Of a DNA stretch of 64,000 nt, positions 1-13,244 are shown one piece after another. Below the pieces are notes generated by a model. The model did not search any database, was not told where the DNA came from, and saw nothing but the letters and a program-made list of their open reading frames with translations. The DNA is from Ptiloglossa arizonensis (Eukaryota; Arthropoda; Insecta; Hymenoptera; Colletidae). The position numbers were made by a program, and so were the translations under genes. The stretch spans positions 2,516,501 through 2,580,500 of the forward strand of contig NW_027478390.1 in NCBI RefSeq assembly GCF_051014685.1, in the 5' to 3' direction. The first letter of the stretch is position 1, and every line of letters starts with the position of its first letter.

Positions 1-177
1 GGTTAAGCGTTTGGAGCAGCAGAAGTGCGCAAAAGTTGTTGTCTTCTCAACCATTTCTTAGATTTAAGTTCCCGTATCTCGCGAACGGATTGACCAAACC
101 CAAAAATTCCTGCTGCGTCTGAAAGTATAAACTAGCCCGATTACAACGGTATGTGTATTTTTTCCCTAGGCCATTCT
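1..177 (+). repeat. Reference monomer with internal landmarks
   Basis: This first unit sets the phase used in the other entries. Landmarks by monomer position: GGTTAAGCG at 1-9; TTGGAGCAGCAGAA at 11-24; an A/T tract at about 28-37 (usually GCGAAAAATTTG); TCTCAACCATTTCTTAG at about 45-61; a CENP-B-box-like element on the minus strand at 70-86, overlapping palindrome TCGCGA at 79-84; a second A/T tract CAAAAATTCC at 101-110; CCCGATTACAACGG at 136-149; a T tract at 158-163; and palindrome CCTAGG at 165-170. A typical unit has 31 G and 44 C in 177 bp. This copy is one of the minority with a complete CENP-B box. Confidence 0.95.
70..86 (-). other. CENP-B box, complete (copy 1, domain A)
   Basis: The minus strand reads GTTCGCGAGATACGGGA. 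All nine essential positions of the CENP-B box NTTCGNNNNANNCGGGN are present. In human and mouse this element binds the pogo-derived protein CENP-B. Most other monomers in the window have TGGG for CGGG and so match 8 of 9. The upstream background is GATTTAAGTT, the domain A type. Binding in this organism is inference. Confidence 0.7.
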
Positions 178-709
178 GGTTAAGCGTTTGGAGCAGCAGA
201 ATTGCGAGAAATTTGTTGCGTTCTCAACCATTTCTTAGCTTCAAACGCCCATATCTCGCGAACGGACTGGCAAGCCCAAAAATTCCTCTTGCATCTGAAA
301 GTAGAAACTCTCACGATTACAACGGCATGTGTTTCTTTTCCCTAGGCCATTCTGTTTTAGCGTTTGGAGCAGCAGAAGTGCGAAAAATTTGTCGCCTTCT
401 CAACCATTTCTTAGATTCAAACTCCCATATCTCGCAAACGGATTGACAAGCCCAAAAATTCCTCTTGCATCTGAAAGTAGAAACTCGCACGATTACAACG
501 GTATGTGTTTCTTTTCCCTAGGCCACTCTGCTTAGGCATTTCGAGCAGCAGAGTTGCGAGAAATTTGTTGCCTTCTCAACCATTCCTTAGCTTCAAACGC
601 CCATATCTCGCGAACGGATTGACAAGCCCAAAAATTCCTCTTGCATCTGAAACGAAAGTCGCACGATTACAACGGTATGTGTTTCTTCTCCCTAGGCCAT
701 TCTGTTTAA

Positions 710-2515
710 GCGTTTGGAGCAGCAGAATTGCGAAAAATTTGTCACCTTCTCCACCATTTCTTAGCTTCAAACTCCCATATCTCGCGAACGGTTTGACCAA
801 ACCCAAAAATTCCTGCTGCTTCTGAAAGTAGAAACTCGCCCGATTACAACGGTATGTGTATTTTTTCGCTAGGCCATTCTGGTTAAGCGTTTGGAGCAGC
901 AGAAGTGCGCAAAATTTGATGTCTTCTCAACCATTTCTTAGCTTCAAACTCCAATATCTCGCGAACGGATAGACCAAACCCAAAAATTCCTGTGGCGTCT
1001 GAAAGTAGAATTCGCCCGATTACAACGGTATATGTATTTTTCCCCTAGGCCATTCTGGTTAAGCGTTTGGAGCAGCAGAAATGCGAAAAATTTGTTGCCT
1101 TCTCAACCATTTCTTAGCTACAAACTCCCATATCACGCGAAGGGATTGACCAAGCTCAAAAATTCCTCTTGCATCTGAAAGTAGATTCTCGCCCGATTAC
1201 AACGGTATGTGTATTTTTTCCCTAGCCCATTCTGGGTAAGCGTTTGGAGCAGCAGAATTCCGAAAAATTTGTCACCTTCTCCACCATTTCTTAGCTTCAA
1301 ACTCCCATATCTCGCGAACGGTTTGACCAAACCCAAAAATTCCTCTTGCATCTGAAAGTAGAAACTCGCCCGATTACAACGGTATGTGTATTTTTTCGCT
1401 AGGCCATTCTGGTTAAGCGTTTGGAGCAGCAGAAGTGCGCAAAATTTGATGTCTTCTCAACCATTTCTTAGCTTCAAACTCCAATATCTCGCGAACGGAT
1501 AGACCAAACCCAAAAATTCCTGTGGCGTCTGAAAGTAGAATTCGCCCGATTACAACGGTATATGTATTTTTCCCCTAGGCCATTCTGGTTAAGCGTTTGG
1601 AGCAGCAGAATTGCGAGAAATTTGTTGCGTTCTCAACCATTTCTTAGCTTCAAACGCCCATATCTCGCGAACGGACTGGCAAGCCCAAAAATTCCTCTTG
1701 CATCTGAAAGTAGAAACTCGCACGATTACAACGGTATGTGTTTCTTTTCCCTAGGCCATTCTGTTTAAGCGTTTGGAGCAGCAGAAGTGCGAAAAATTTG
1801 TCGCCTTCTCAACCATTTCTTAGATTCAAACTCCCATATCTCGCAAACGGTTTGACCAAGCCCAAAAATTCCTGCTGCTTCTGAAAGTAGAAACTCGCCC
1901 GATTACATCGGTATATGTATTTTTTCCCTTGGCCATTCTGGTTAAGCGTTTGGAGCAGCAGAATTGCGAAAAATTTGTTGCCTTCTCAACCATTTCTTAG
2001 CTTCAAACTCCCATATCTCGCGAACGGATAGACCAAACCCAAAAATTCCTGCTGCGTCTGAAAGTAGAAACTAGCCCGATTACAACGGTATGTGCATTTT
2101 TTCCCTAGGCCATTCTGGTTAAGCGTTTGGAGCAGCAGAATTGCGAGAAATTTGTTGCCTTCTCAACCATTCCTTAGCTTCAAACGCCCATATCTCGCGA
2201 ACGGATTGACAAGCCCAAGAATTCCTCTTGCATCTGAAAGTAGAAACTCGCACGATTACAACGGTATGTGTTTCTTTTCCCTAGGCCATTCTGTTTAAGC
2301 GTTTGGAGCAGCAGAAGTGCGAAAAATTTGTCGCCTTCTCAACCATTTCTTAGATTCAAACTCCCATATCTCGCAAACGGTTTGACCAAGCCCAAAAATT
2401 CCTGCTGCTTCTGAAAGTAGAAACTCGCCCGATTACAACGGTATATGTATTTTTTCCCTTAGCCATTCTGGTTAAGCGTTTGGAGCAGCAGAATTGCGAA
2501 AAATTTGTTGCCTTC
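710..2515 (+). repeat. Three-monomer (530 bp) local duplications
   Basis: Two stretches are repeated three monomers downstream. About 710-1,080 matches 1,240-1,610, sharing TTTTTTCGCTAGGCC, AAAATTTGATGTC and TGTGGCGTCTG. About 1,725-1,985 matches 2,255-2,515, sharing the GTCGCC and CAAACGGTTTGACC variants. Both offsets are 530 bp. This looks like recent unequal exchange in monomer register. Confidence 0.75.
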
Positions 2516-5117
2516 TTCTCAACCATTCCTTAGCTTCAAACGCCCATATCTCGCGAACGGATTGACAAGCCCAAAAATTCCTCTTGCATCTGAAACGAAA
2601 GTCGCACGATTACAACGGCATGTGTTTCTTTTCCCTAGGCCATTCTGGTTAAGCGTTTGGAGCAGCAGAATTGCGAGAAATTTGTTGCCTTCTCAACCAT
2701 TCCTTAGCTTCAAACGCCCATATCTCGCGAACGGATTGACAAGCCCAAAAATTCCTCTTGCATCTAAAACGAAAGTCGCACGATTACAACGGTATGTGTA
2801 TGTTTTCGCTAGGCCATTCTGGTTAAGCGTTTGCAGCAGCAGAAGTGCGCAAAATTTGATGTCTTCTCAACCATTTCTTAGCTTCAAACTCCAATATCTC
2901 GCGAACGGTTTGACCAAGCCGAAAAATTCCTGCTGCGTCTGAAAGTAGAAACTCGCCCGATTACAACGGTATATGTATTTTTTCCCTAGGCCATTCTGGG
3001 TAAGCGTTTGGAGCAGCAGAAGTGGGAAAAATTTGTTGTCTTCCCAACCATTTCTTAGCTTCAAACTCCAATATCTCGCGAACGGTTTGACCAAGCCCAA
3101 CAATTCCTCTTGCATCTGAAAGTAGATTCTCGCCCGATTACAACGGTATGTGTATTTCTTCCCTAGGCCATTCTGGTTAAGCGTTTGGATCAGCAGAAGT
3201 GGGAAAAATTTGTTGTCTGCTCAACCATTTCTTAGCTTCAAACTCCCATATCTCGCGAACGGATTGACCAAACCCAAAAATTCCTGTTGCGTCTGAAAGT
3301 AGAAACTCGCCCGATTACAAAGGTATGTGTATTTTTTCCCTAGGCCATTCTGGTTAATCGTTTGGAGCCGCAGAATTGCGAAAAATTTGTTGCCTTCTCA
3401 ACCATTTCTTAGCTTCAAACTCCCATATCTCGCGAACGGATTGACCAAACCCAAAAACTCCTGCTGCGTCTGAAAGTAGAAACTCGCCAGATTACAACGG
3501 TATGTGAATTTTTTTTCTAGGCCATTCTTGTTAAACGTTTGGAGCTGCAGAATTGCGCAAAATTTGTTGCCTTCTCAACCATTTCTTAGCTTCAAACGCC
3601 CATATCTCGCGAACGGTTTGACCAAGCCGAAAAATTCCTGCTGCGTCTGAAAGTAGAAACTCGCCCGATTACAACGGTATATGTATTTTTTCCCTAGGCC
3701 ATTCTGGGTAAGCGTTTGGAGCAGCAGAAGTGGGAAAAATTTGTTGTCTTCCCAACCATTTCTTAGCTTCAAACTCCAATATCTCGCGAACGGTTTGACC
3801 AAGCCCAACAATTCCTCTTGCATCTGAAAGTAGATTCTCGCCCGATTACAACGGTATGTGTATTTTTTCCCTAGGCCATTCTGGGTAAACGTTTGGAGCA
3901 GCAGAAGTGGGAAAAATTTGTTGTCTGCTCAAACATTTCTCAGATTCAAACTCCCATATCTCGCGAACGGATTAACCAAACCCAAAAATTACTCTTGCAT
4001 CTGAAAGTAGAAACTCGCACGATTACAACGGTATGTGTTTCTTTTCCCTAGGCCATTCTGTTTAAGCGTTTGGAGCAGCAGAAGTGCGAAAAATTTGTCG
4101 CCTTCTCAACCATTTCTTAGATTCAAACTCCCATATCTCGCAAACGGTTTGACCAAGCCCAAAAATTCCTGCTGCTTCTGAAAGTAGAAACCCGCCCGAT
4201 TACAACGGTATATGTATTTTTTCCCTTAGCCATTCTGGTTAAGCGTTTGGAGCAGCAGAATTGCGAAAAATTTGTTGCCTTCTTCTCAACCATTCCTTAG
4301 CTTCAAACGCCCATATCTCGCGAACGGATTGACAAGCCCAAAAATTCCTCTTGCATCTGAAACGAAAGTCGCACGATTACAACGGTATGTGTATGTTTTC
4401 GCTAGGCCCTTCTGGTTAAGCGTTTGGAGCAGCAGAAGTGCGCAAAATTTGATGTCTTCTCAACCATTTCTTAGCTTCAAACTCCAATATCTCGCGAACG
4501 GTTTGACCAAGCCGAAAAATTCCTGCTGCGTCTGAAAGTAGAAACTCGCCCGATTACAACGGTATATGTATTTTTTCCCTAGGCCATTCTGGGTAAGCGT
4601 TTGGAGCAGCAGAAGTGGGAAAAATTTGTTGTCTTCCCAACCATTTCTTAGCTTCAAACTCCAATATCTCGCGAACGGTTTGACCAAGCCCAACAATTCC
4701 TCTTGCATCTGAAAGTAGATTCTCGCCCGATTACAACGGTATATGTATTTCTTCCCTAGGCCATTCTGGTTAAGCGTTTGGATCAGCAGAAGTGGGAAAA
4801 ATTTGTTGTCTGCTCAACCATTTCTTAGCTTCAAACTCCCATATCTTGCGAACGGATTGACCAAACCCAAAAATTCCTGTTGCGTCTAAAAGTAGAAACT
4901 CGCCCGATTACAAAGGTATGTGTATTTTTTCCCTAGGCCATTCTGGTTAATCGTTTGGAGCCGCAGAATTGCGAAAAATTTGTTGCCTTCTCAACCATTT
5001 CTTAGCTTCAAACTCCCATATCTCGCGAACGGATTGACCAAACCCAAAAACTCCTGCTGCGTCTGAAAGTAGAAACTCGCCAGATTACAACGGTATGTGA
5101 ATTTTTTTTCTAGGCCA
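2226..5117 (+). repeat. Tandem block, 9-10 monomers, two copies
   Basis: About 2,226-2,634 recurs at 3,993-4,401 (offset 1,767 bp, ten monomers). About 2,800-3,524 recurs at 4,393-5,117 (offset 1,593 bp, nine monomers). The change of offset means one 174-bp monomer present in the first copy (about 2,630-2,800) is missing from the second. A rare CCTTCTTCTCAACC form with a three-base duplication marks both copies, at 2,511 and 4,278. The part at about 3,594-3,860 also resembles 2,886-3,150 (offset 708 bp). Confidence 0.75.
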
Positions 5118-5229
5118 TTCTGGTTAATCGTTTGGAGCCGCAGAATTGCGAAAAATTTGTTGCCTTCTCTACCATTTCTTAGCTTCAAACTCCCATATCT
5201 CGCGAACGGATTGACCAAACCCAAAAACT

Positions 5230-7052
5230 CCTGCTGCGTCTGAAAGTAGAAACTCGCCAGATTACAACGGTATATGTATTTTTTCCCTAGGCCATTCTGG
5301 GTAAGCGTTTGGAGCAGCAGAAGTGGGAAAAATTTGTTGTCTTCTCAACCATTCCTTAGCTTCAAACTCCAATATCTCGCGAACGGTTTGACCAAGCCGA
5401 AAAATTCCTGCTGCGTCAGAAGGTAGAAACTCGCCCGATTACAACGGAATATGTACTTTTGCCCTAGGCCATTCTGGTTAAGCGTTTGGAGCAGCAGAAT
5501 TGCGAAAAATTTGTTGCCTTCTCAATCATTTCTTAGCTTCAAACTCCCATATCTCGCGAACGGATGGACCAAACCCAAAAATTCCTGCTGCGTCTGAAAG
5601 TAGAAACTAGCCCGATTACAACGGTATGTGTATTTTTTCCCTAGGCCATTCTGGGTAAGCGTTTGGAGCAGCAGAAGTGGGAAAAATTTGTTGTCTGCTC
5701 AAACATTTCTCAGCTTCAAACTCCCATATCTCGCGAACGGATTAACCAAACCCAAAAATTACTCTTGCATCTGAAAGTAGATACTCGCCCGATTACGACG
5801 GTATGTGTATTTCTTCCCTAGGCCATTCTGGTTAAGCGTTTGGAGCAGCAGAATTGCGAGAAATTTGTTGTCTGCTCAAACATTTCTCAGCTTCAAACTC
5901 CCATATCTCGCGAACGGATTAACCAAACCCAAAAATTACTTTTGCATCTGAAAGTAGATACTCGCCCAATTACGACGGTATGTGTATTTCTTCCCTAGGC
6001 CATTCTGGTTAAGCGTTTGGAGCAGCAGAATTGCGAGAAATTTGTTGCCTTCTCAACCATTTCTTAGATTTAAGCTCCCGTATCTCGCGAACGGATTGAC
6101 CAAACCCAAAATTCCTGTTGCGTCTGAAAGTAGAAACTCGCCCGATTACAACGGTATGTGTATTTTTTCCCTAGGCCATTCTGGTTAATCGTTTGGAGCC
6201 GCAGAATTGCGAAAAATTTGTTGCCTTCTCTACCATTTCTTAGCTTCAAACTCCCATATCTCGCAAACGGATTGACCAAACCCAAAAACTCCTGCTGCGT
6301 CTGAAAGTAGAAACTCGCCAGATTACAACGGTATGTGTATTTTCTTTCTAGGCCATTCTTGTTAAACGTTTGGAGCAGCAGAATTGGGCAAAATTTGTTG
6401 CCTTCTCAACCATTTCTTAGCTTCAAACTCCCATGTCTCGCGAACAGATTGACCAAACACAAAAATTCCTCTTGCGTCTGAAAGTAGAAACTCGCCCGAT
6501 TACAAAGGAAAGTGTATTTTTTCCCAAGCCCATTCTGGTTAAGCGTTTCGAGCAGCAGAAGTGCGAAAAATTTGTTGCCTTCTCAACCATTTCTTAGCTT
6601 CAAATTCCCATTTCTCGCGAACGGATTGACCAAACCCAAAAATTCCTGTTGCGTCTGAAAGTAGAAACTCGCCCGATTACAACGGTATGTGTATTTCTTC
6701 CCTAGGCCATTCTGGTTAAGCGTTTGGATCAGCAGAAGTGGGAAAAATTTGTTGTCTGCTCAACCATTTCTTAGCTTCAAACTCCCATATCTCGCGAACG
6801 GAATGACCAAACCCAAAAATTCCTGTTGCGTCTGAAAGTAGAAACTCGCCCGATTACAACGGTATGTGTATTTTTTCCCTAGGCCATTCTGTTTAAGCGG
6901 TTGGAGCAGCAGAATTGAGAAAAATTTGTTGCCTTCTCAACCATTTCGTAGCTTCAAACTCCCATATCTCGCGAACGGATGGACCAAACCCAAAAATTCC
7001 TGCTGCGTCTGAAAGTAGAAACTAGCCCGATTACAACGGTATGTGTATTTAT
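5230..7052 (+). repeat. Domain A monomers before the 17-monomer HOR
   Basis: About ten monomers that are a looser copy of later sequence. 5,982-6,420 matches 9,165-9,603 (offset 3,183 bp), and 6,481-6,690 matches 9,841-10,050 (offset 3,360 bp). The step of one monomer means the later copy carries an extra unit at about 9,640-9,815, with GCGCCTGAAAGTAGGAACTC and ATATCGCGCGAAAGG. Nothing other than satellite is visible. Confidence 0.7.
6076..6092 (-). other. CENP-B box, complete (copy 2, domain A)
   Basis: Minus strand GTTCGCGAGATACGGGA, nine of nine essential positions. The background is AGATTTAAGCTCCCGTATC, as in copies 3 to 5. Confidence 0.7.
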
Positions 7053-9171
7053 TCCCTAGGCCATTCTGGTTAAGCGGTTGGAGCAGCAGAAGTGGGAAAA
7101 ATTTGTTGTCTTCTCAACCATTCCTTAGCTTCAAACTCCAATATCTCGCGAACGGTTTGACCAAGCCGAAAAATTCCTGCTGCGTCAGAAGGTAGAAACT
7201 CGCCCGATTACAACGGAATATGTACTTTTGCCCTAGGCCATTCTGGTTAAGCGTTTGGAGCAGCAGAATTGCGAAAAATTTGTTGCCTTCTCAATCATTT
7301 CTTAGCTTCAAACTCCCATATCTCGCGAACGGATGGACCAAACCCAAAAATTCCTGCTGCGTCTGAAAGTAGAAACTAGCCCGATTACAACGGTATGTGT
7401 ATTTATTCCCTAGGCCATTCTGGTTAAGCGGTTGGAGCAGCAGAATTGCGAGAAATTTGTTGCCTTCTCAACCATTTCTTAGCTTCAAACTGCCATATCT
7501 CGCGAAGGGATTGACCAAGCCCAAAAATTCCTTTTGCATCTGATAGTAGAAACTCGCCCGATTACAACGGTATGTGTATTTTTTCCCTAGGCCATTCTGG
7601 GTAAGCGTTTGGAGCAGCAGAAGTGGGAAAAATTTGTTGTCTGCTCAAACATTTCTCAGCTTCAAACTCCCATATCTCGCGAACGGATTAACCAAACCTA
7701 AAAATTACTCTTGCATCTGAAAGTAGATACTCGCCCGATTACGACGGTATGTGTATTTCTTCCCTAGGCCATTCTGGTTAAGTGTTTGGAGCAGCAGAAT
7801 TGCGAGAAATTTGTTGTCTGCTCAAACATTTCTCAGCTTCAAACTCCCATATCTCGCGAACGGATTAACCAAACCCAAAAATTACTTTTGCATCTGAAAG
7901 TAGATACTCGCCCAATTACGACGGTATGTGTATTTTTTCCCTAGGCCATTCTGGTTAAGCGTTTGGAGCAGCAGAATTGCGAGAAATTTGTTGCCTTCTC
8001 AACCATTTCTTAGCATCAAACGCCCATATCTCGCGAACGGATTGGCAAGCCCAAAAATTCCTCTTGCATCTGAAAGTAGAAACTCGCACGATTACAACGG
8101 TATGTGTTTCTTTTCCCTAGGCCATTCTGTTTAAGCGTTTGGAGCAGCAGAAGTGCGAAAAATTTGTCGCCTTCTGAACCATTTCTTAGCTTCAAACGCC
8201 CATATCTCGCGAACGGATTGGCTAGCCCAAAAATTCCTCTTGCATCTGAAAGTAGAAACTCGCACGATTACAACGGTATGTGTTTCTTTTCCCTAGGCCA
8301 TTCTGTTTAAGCGTTTGGAGCAGCAGAAGTGCGAAAAATTTGTCGCCTTCTGAACCATTTCTTAGCTTCAAACTCCCATATCTCGCGAACGGTTTGACCA
8401 AACCCAAAAATTACTTTTGCTTCTGAAAGTAGATACTCGCCCGATTACAACGGTATGTGTATTTCTTCCCTAGGCCATTCTGGTTAAGCGTTTGGATCAG
8501 CAGAAGTGGGAAAAATTTGTTGTCTGCTCAACCATTTCTTAGCGTCAAACTCCCATATCTCGCGAACGGAATGACCAAACCCAAAAATTCCTGTTGCGTC
8601 TGAAAGTAGAAACTCGCCCGATTACAACGGTATGTGTATTTTTTCCCTAGGCCATTCTGTTTAAGCGGTTGGAGCAGCAGAATTGAGAAAAATTTGTTGC
8701 CTTCTCAACCATTTCGTAGCTTCAAACTCCCATATCTCGCGAACGGTTTGACCAAACCGAAAAATTCCTGCTGCGTCTGAAAGTAGAAACTCGCCCGATT
8801 ACAAAGGTATATGTATTTTTTCCCTAGGCCATTCTGGGTAAGCGTTTGGAGCAGCAGGAGTGGGAAAAATTTGTAGTCTTCCCAACCATTTCTTAGCTTC
8901 AAACTCCAATATCTCGCGAACGGTTTGACCAAGCCCAACAATTCCTCTTGCATCTGAAAGTAGATTCTCGCCCGATTACAACGGTATGTGTATTTTTTCC
9001 CTAGGCCATTCTGGGTAAGCGTTTGGAGCAGCAGAAGTGGGAAAAATTTGTTGTCTGCTCAAACATTTCTCAGATTCAAACTCCCATATCTCGCGAACGG
9101 ATTAACCAAACCCAAAAATTACTCTTGCATCTGAAAGTAGATACTCGCCCGATAACGACGGTATGTGTATT
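7052..9171 (+). repeat. 17-monomer HOR, first copy
   Basis: Twelve consecutive monomers are repeated nearly base for base at 10,058-12,177, an offset of 3,006 bp or 17 monomers. Shared rarities include CAGAAGGTAGAAACTC, GGAATATGTACTTTTGCCC, CTTTTGCATCTGATAG and CAAACATTTCTCAG. Only scattered differences are visible, for example AGCGTCAAAC at 8,541 against AGCTTCAAAC in the partner. Confidence 0.85.
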
Positions 9172-9258
9172 TCTTCCCTAGGCCTTTCTGGTTAAGCGTT
9201 TGGAGCAGCAGAATTGCGAGAAATTTGTTGCCTTCTCAACCATTTCTTAGATTTAAGC

Positions 9259-9275
9259 TCCCGTATCTCGCGAAC
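9259..9275 (-). other. CENP-B box, complete (copy 3, domain A)
   Basis: Minus strand GTTCGCGAGATACGGGA, nine of nine. It lies 3,183 bp (18 monomers) from copy 2 within duplicated sequence, so the two are copies of one ancestor. Confidence 0.7.
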
Positions 9276-10057
9276 GGATTGAACAAACCCAAAATTCCTG
9301 TTGCGTCTGAAAGTAGAAACTCGCCCGATTACAACGGTATGTGTATTTTTTCCCTAGGCCATTCTGGTTAATCGTTTGGAGCCGCAGAATTGCGAAAAAT
9401 TTGTTGCCTTCTCTACCATTTCTTAGCTTCAAACTCCCATATCTCGCGAACGGATTGACCAAACCCAAAAACTCCTGCTGCGTCTGAAAGTAGAAACTCG
9501 CCAGATTACAACGGTATGTGTATTTTTTTTCTAGGCCATTCTTGTTAAACGTTTGGAGCAGCAGAATTGGGCAAAATTTGTTGCCTTCTCAACCATTTCT
9601 TAGCTTCAAACTCCCATGTCTCGCGAACAGATTGACCAAACACAAAAATTCCTATTGCGCCTGAAAGTAGGAACTCGCCCGATTACAACGGTATGTGTAT
9701 TTTTTACCAAGGGCATTCTGGTTAAGCGTTTGGAGCAGCAGAAGTGCGCAAAATTTGTTGTCTTCTCAACCACTTCTTAGATTCAAACTCCCATATCGCG
9801 CGAAAGGATTGACCAAACCCAAAAATTCCTCTTGCGTCTGAAAGTAGAAACTCGCCCGATTACAAAGGAAAGTGTATTTTTTCCCTAGCCCATTCTGGTT
9901 AAGCGTTTCGAGCAGCAGAAGTGCGAAAAATTTGTTGCCTTCTCAACCATTTCTTAGCTTCAAATTCCCATTTCTCGCGAACGGATTGACCAAACCCAAA
10001 AATTCCTGTTGCGTCTGAAAGTAGAAACTCGCCCGATTACAACGGTATGTGTATTTT

Positions 10058-13000
10058 TTCCCTAGGCCATTCTGGTTAAGCGGTTGGAGCAGCAGAAGTG
10101 GGAAAAATTTGTTGTCTTCTCAACCATTCCTTAGCTTCAAACTCCAATATCTCGCGAACGGTTTGACCAAGCCGAAAAATTCCTGCTGCGTCAGAAGGTA
10201 GAAACTCGCCCGATTACAACGGAATATGTACTTTTGCCCTAGGCCATTCTGGTTAAGCGTTTGGAGCAGCAGAATTGCGAAAAATTTGTTGCCTTCTCAA
10301 TCATTTCTTAGCTTCAAACTCCCATATCTCGCGAACGGATGGACCAAACCCAAAAATTCCTGCTGCGTCTGAAAGTAGAAACTAGCCCGATTACAACGGT
10401 ATGTGTATTTATTCCCTAGGCCATTCTGGTTAAGCGGTTGGAGCAGCAGAATTGCGAGAAATTTGTTGCCTTCTCAACCATTTCTTAGCTTCAAACTGCC
10501 ATATCTCGCGAAGGGATTGACCAAGCCCAAAAATTCCTTTTGCATCTGATAGTAGAAACTCGCCCGATTACAACGGTATGTGTATTTTTTCCCTAGGTCA
10601 TTCTGGGTAAGCGTTTGGAGCAGCAGAAGTGGGAAAAATTTGTTGTCTGCTCAAACATTTCTCAGCTTCAAACTCCCATATCTCGCGAACGGATTAACCA
10701 AACCCAAAAATTACTCTTGCATCTGAAAGTAGATACTCGCCCGATTACGACGGTATGTGTATTTCTTCCCTAGGCCATTCTGGTTAAGCGTTTGGAGCAG
10801 CAGAATTGCGAGAAATTTGTTGTCTGCTCAAACATTTCTCAGCTTCAAACTCCCATATCTCGCGAACGGATTAACCAAACCCAAAAATTACTTTTGCATC
10901 TGAAAGTAGATACTCGCCCAATTACGACGGTATGTGTATTTTTTCCCTAGGCCATTCTGGTTAAGCGTTTGGAGCAGCAGAATTGCGAGAAATTTGTTGC
11001 CTTCTCAACCATTTCTTAGCATCAAACGCCCATATCTCGCGAACGGATTGGCAAGCCCAAAAATTCCTCTTGCATCTGAAAGTAGAAACTCGCACGATTA
11101 CAACGGTATGTGTTTCTTTTCCCTAGGCCATTCTGTTTAAGCGTTTGGAGCAGCAGAAGTGCGAAAAATTTGTCGCCTTCTGAACCATTTCTTAGCTTCA
11201 AACGCCCATATCTCGCGAACGGATTGGCAAGCCCAAAAATTGCTCTTGCATCTGAAAGTAGAAGCTCGCCCGATTACAACGGTATGTGTTTCTTTTCCCT
11301 AGGCCATTCTGTTTAAGCGTTTGGAGCAGCAGAAGTGCGAAAAATTTGTCGCCTTCTGAACCATTTCTTAGCTTCAAACTCCCATATCTCGCGAACGGTT
11401 TGACCAAACCCAAAAATTACTTTTGCTTCTGAAAGTAGATACTCGCCCGATTACAACGGTATGTGTATTTCTTCCCTAGGCCATTCTGGTTAAGCGTTTG
11501 GATCAGCAGAAGTGGGAAAAATTTGTTGTCTGCTCAACCATTTCTTAGCTTCAAACTCCCATATCTCGCGAACGGAATGACCAAACCCAAAAATTCCTGT
11601 TGCGTCTGAAAGTAGAAACTCGCCCGATTACAACGGTATGTGTATTTTTTCCCTAGGCCATTCTGTTTAAGCGGTTGGAGCAGCAGAATTGAGAAAAATT
11701 TGTTGCCTTCTCAACCATTTCGTAGCTTCAAACTCCCATATCTCGCGAACGGTTTGACCAAACCGAAAAATTCCTGCTGCGTCTGAAAGTAGAAACTCGT
11801 CCGATTACAACGGTATATGTATTTTTTCCCTAGGCCATTCTGGGTAAGCGTTTGGAGCAGCAGAAGTGGGAAAAATTTGTAGTCTTCCCAACCATTTCTT
11901 AGCTTCAAACTCCAATATCTCGCGAACGGTTTGACCAAGCCCAACAATTCCTCTTGCATCTGAAAGTAGATTCTCGCCCGATTACAACGGTATGTGTATT
12001 TTTTCCCTAGGCCATTCTAGGTAAGCGTTTGGAGCAGCAGAAGTGGGAAAAATTTGTTGTCTGCTCAAACATTTCTCAGATTCAAACTCCCATATCTCGC
12101 GAACGGATTAACCAAACCCAAAAATTACTCTTGCATCTGAAAGTAGATACTCGCCCGATAACGACGGTATGTGTATTTTTTCCCTAGGCCATTCTGGTTA
12201 AGCGGTTGGAGCAGCAGAAGTGGGAAAAATTTGTTGTCTTCTCAACCATTCCTTAGCTTCAAACTCCAATATCTCGCGAACGGTTTGACCAAGCCGAAAA
12301 ATTCCTGCTGCGTCAGAAGGTAGAAACTCGCCCGATTACAACGGAATATGTACTTTTGCCCTAGGCCATTCTGGTTAAGCGGTTGGAGCCGCAGAATTGC
12401 GAAAAATTTGTTGCCTTCTCTACCATTTCTTAGCTTCAAACTCCCATATCTCGCGAACGGATTGACCAAACCCAAAAACTCCTGCTGCGTCTGAAAGTAG
12501 AAACTCGCCAGATTACAACGGTATGTGTATTTTTTTTCTAGGCCATTCTTGTTAAACGTTTGGAGCAGCAGAATTGGGCAAAATTTGTTGCCTTCTCAAC
12601 CATTTCTTAGGTTCAAACTCCCATGTCTCGCGAACAGATTGACCAAACACAAAAATTCCTATTGCGCCTGAAAGTAGGAACTCGCCCGATTACAACGGTA
12701 TGTGTATTTTTTACCAAGGGCATTCTGGTTAAGCGTTTGGAGCAGCAGAAGTGCGCAAAATTTGTTGTCTTCTCAACCACTTCTTAGATTCAAACTCCCA
12801 TATCGCGCGAAAGGATTGACCAAACCCAAAAATTCCTCTTGCGTCTGAAAGTAGAAACTCGCCCGATTACAAAGGAAAGTGTATTTTTTCCCTAGCCCAT
12901 TCTGGTTAAGCGTTTCGAGCAGCAGAAGTGCGAAAAATATGTTGCCTTCTCAACCATTTCTTAGCTTCAAATTCCCATTTCTCGCGAACGGATTGACCAA

Positions 13001-13244
13001 ACCCAAAAATTCCTGTTGCGTCTGAAAGTAGAAACTCGCCCGATTACAACGGTATGTGTATTTTTTCCCTAGGCCATTCTGGTTAAGCGGTTGGAGCAGC
13101 AGAAGTGGGAAAAATTTGTTGTCTTCTCAACCATTCCTTAGCTTCAAACTCCAATATCTCGCGAACGGTTTGACCAAGCCGAAAAATTCCTGCTGCGTCA
13201 GAAGGTAGAAACTCGCCCGATTACAACGGAATATGTACTTTTGC
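10058..13244 (+). repeat. 17-monomer HOR, second and partial third copies
   Basis: 10,058-12,177 is the second copy of the 7,052-9,171 block. 12,388-13,244 is a further copy of 9,381-10,237 at offset 3,007 bp, so the HOR continues into a third round. After 13,250 the offset falls to 2,830 bp (16 monomers), meaning a monomer was lost. Boundaries are by eye. Confidence 0.8.

Noticed and set aside
1..177. RNA polymerase III promoter (tRNA-derived unit)
   Set aside because: TGGTTAAGCGTT resembles an A box only in part and no acceptable B box (GGTTCGANNCC) lies downstream on either strand.
153..446. Plus-strand open frames of 61-145 codons repeated every monomer or so
   Set aside because: They start at the ATGTGT of one monomer and mostly stop at the TAA of GGTTAAGCG or GTTTAAGCG in the next. 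They are satellite readout, not genes.
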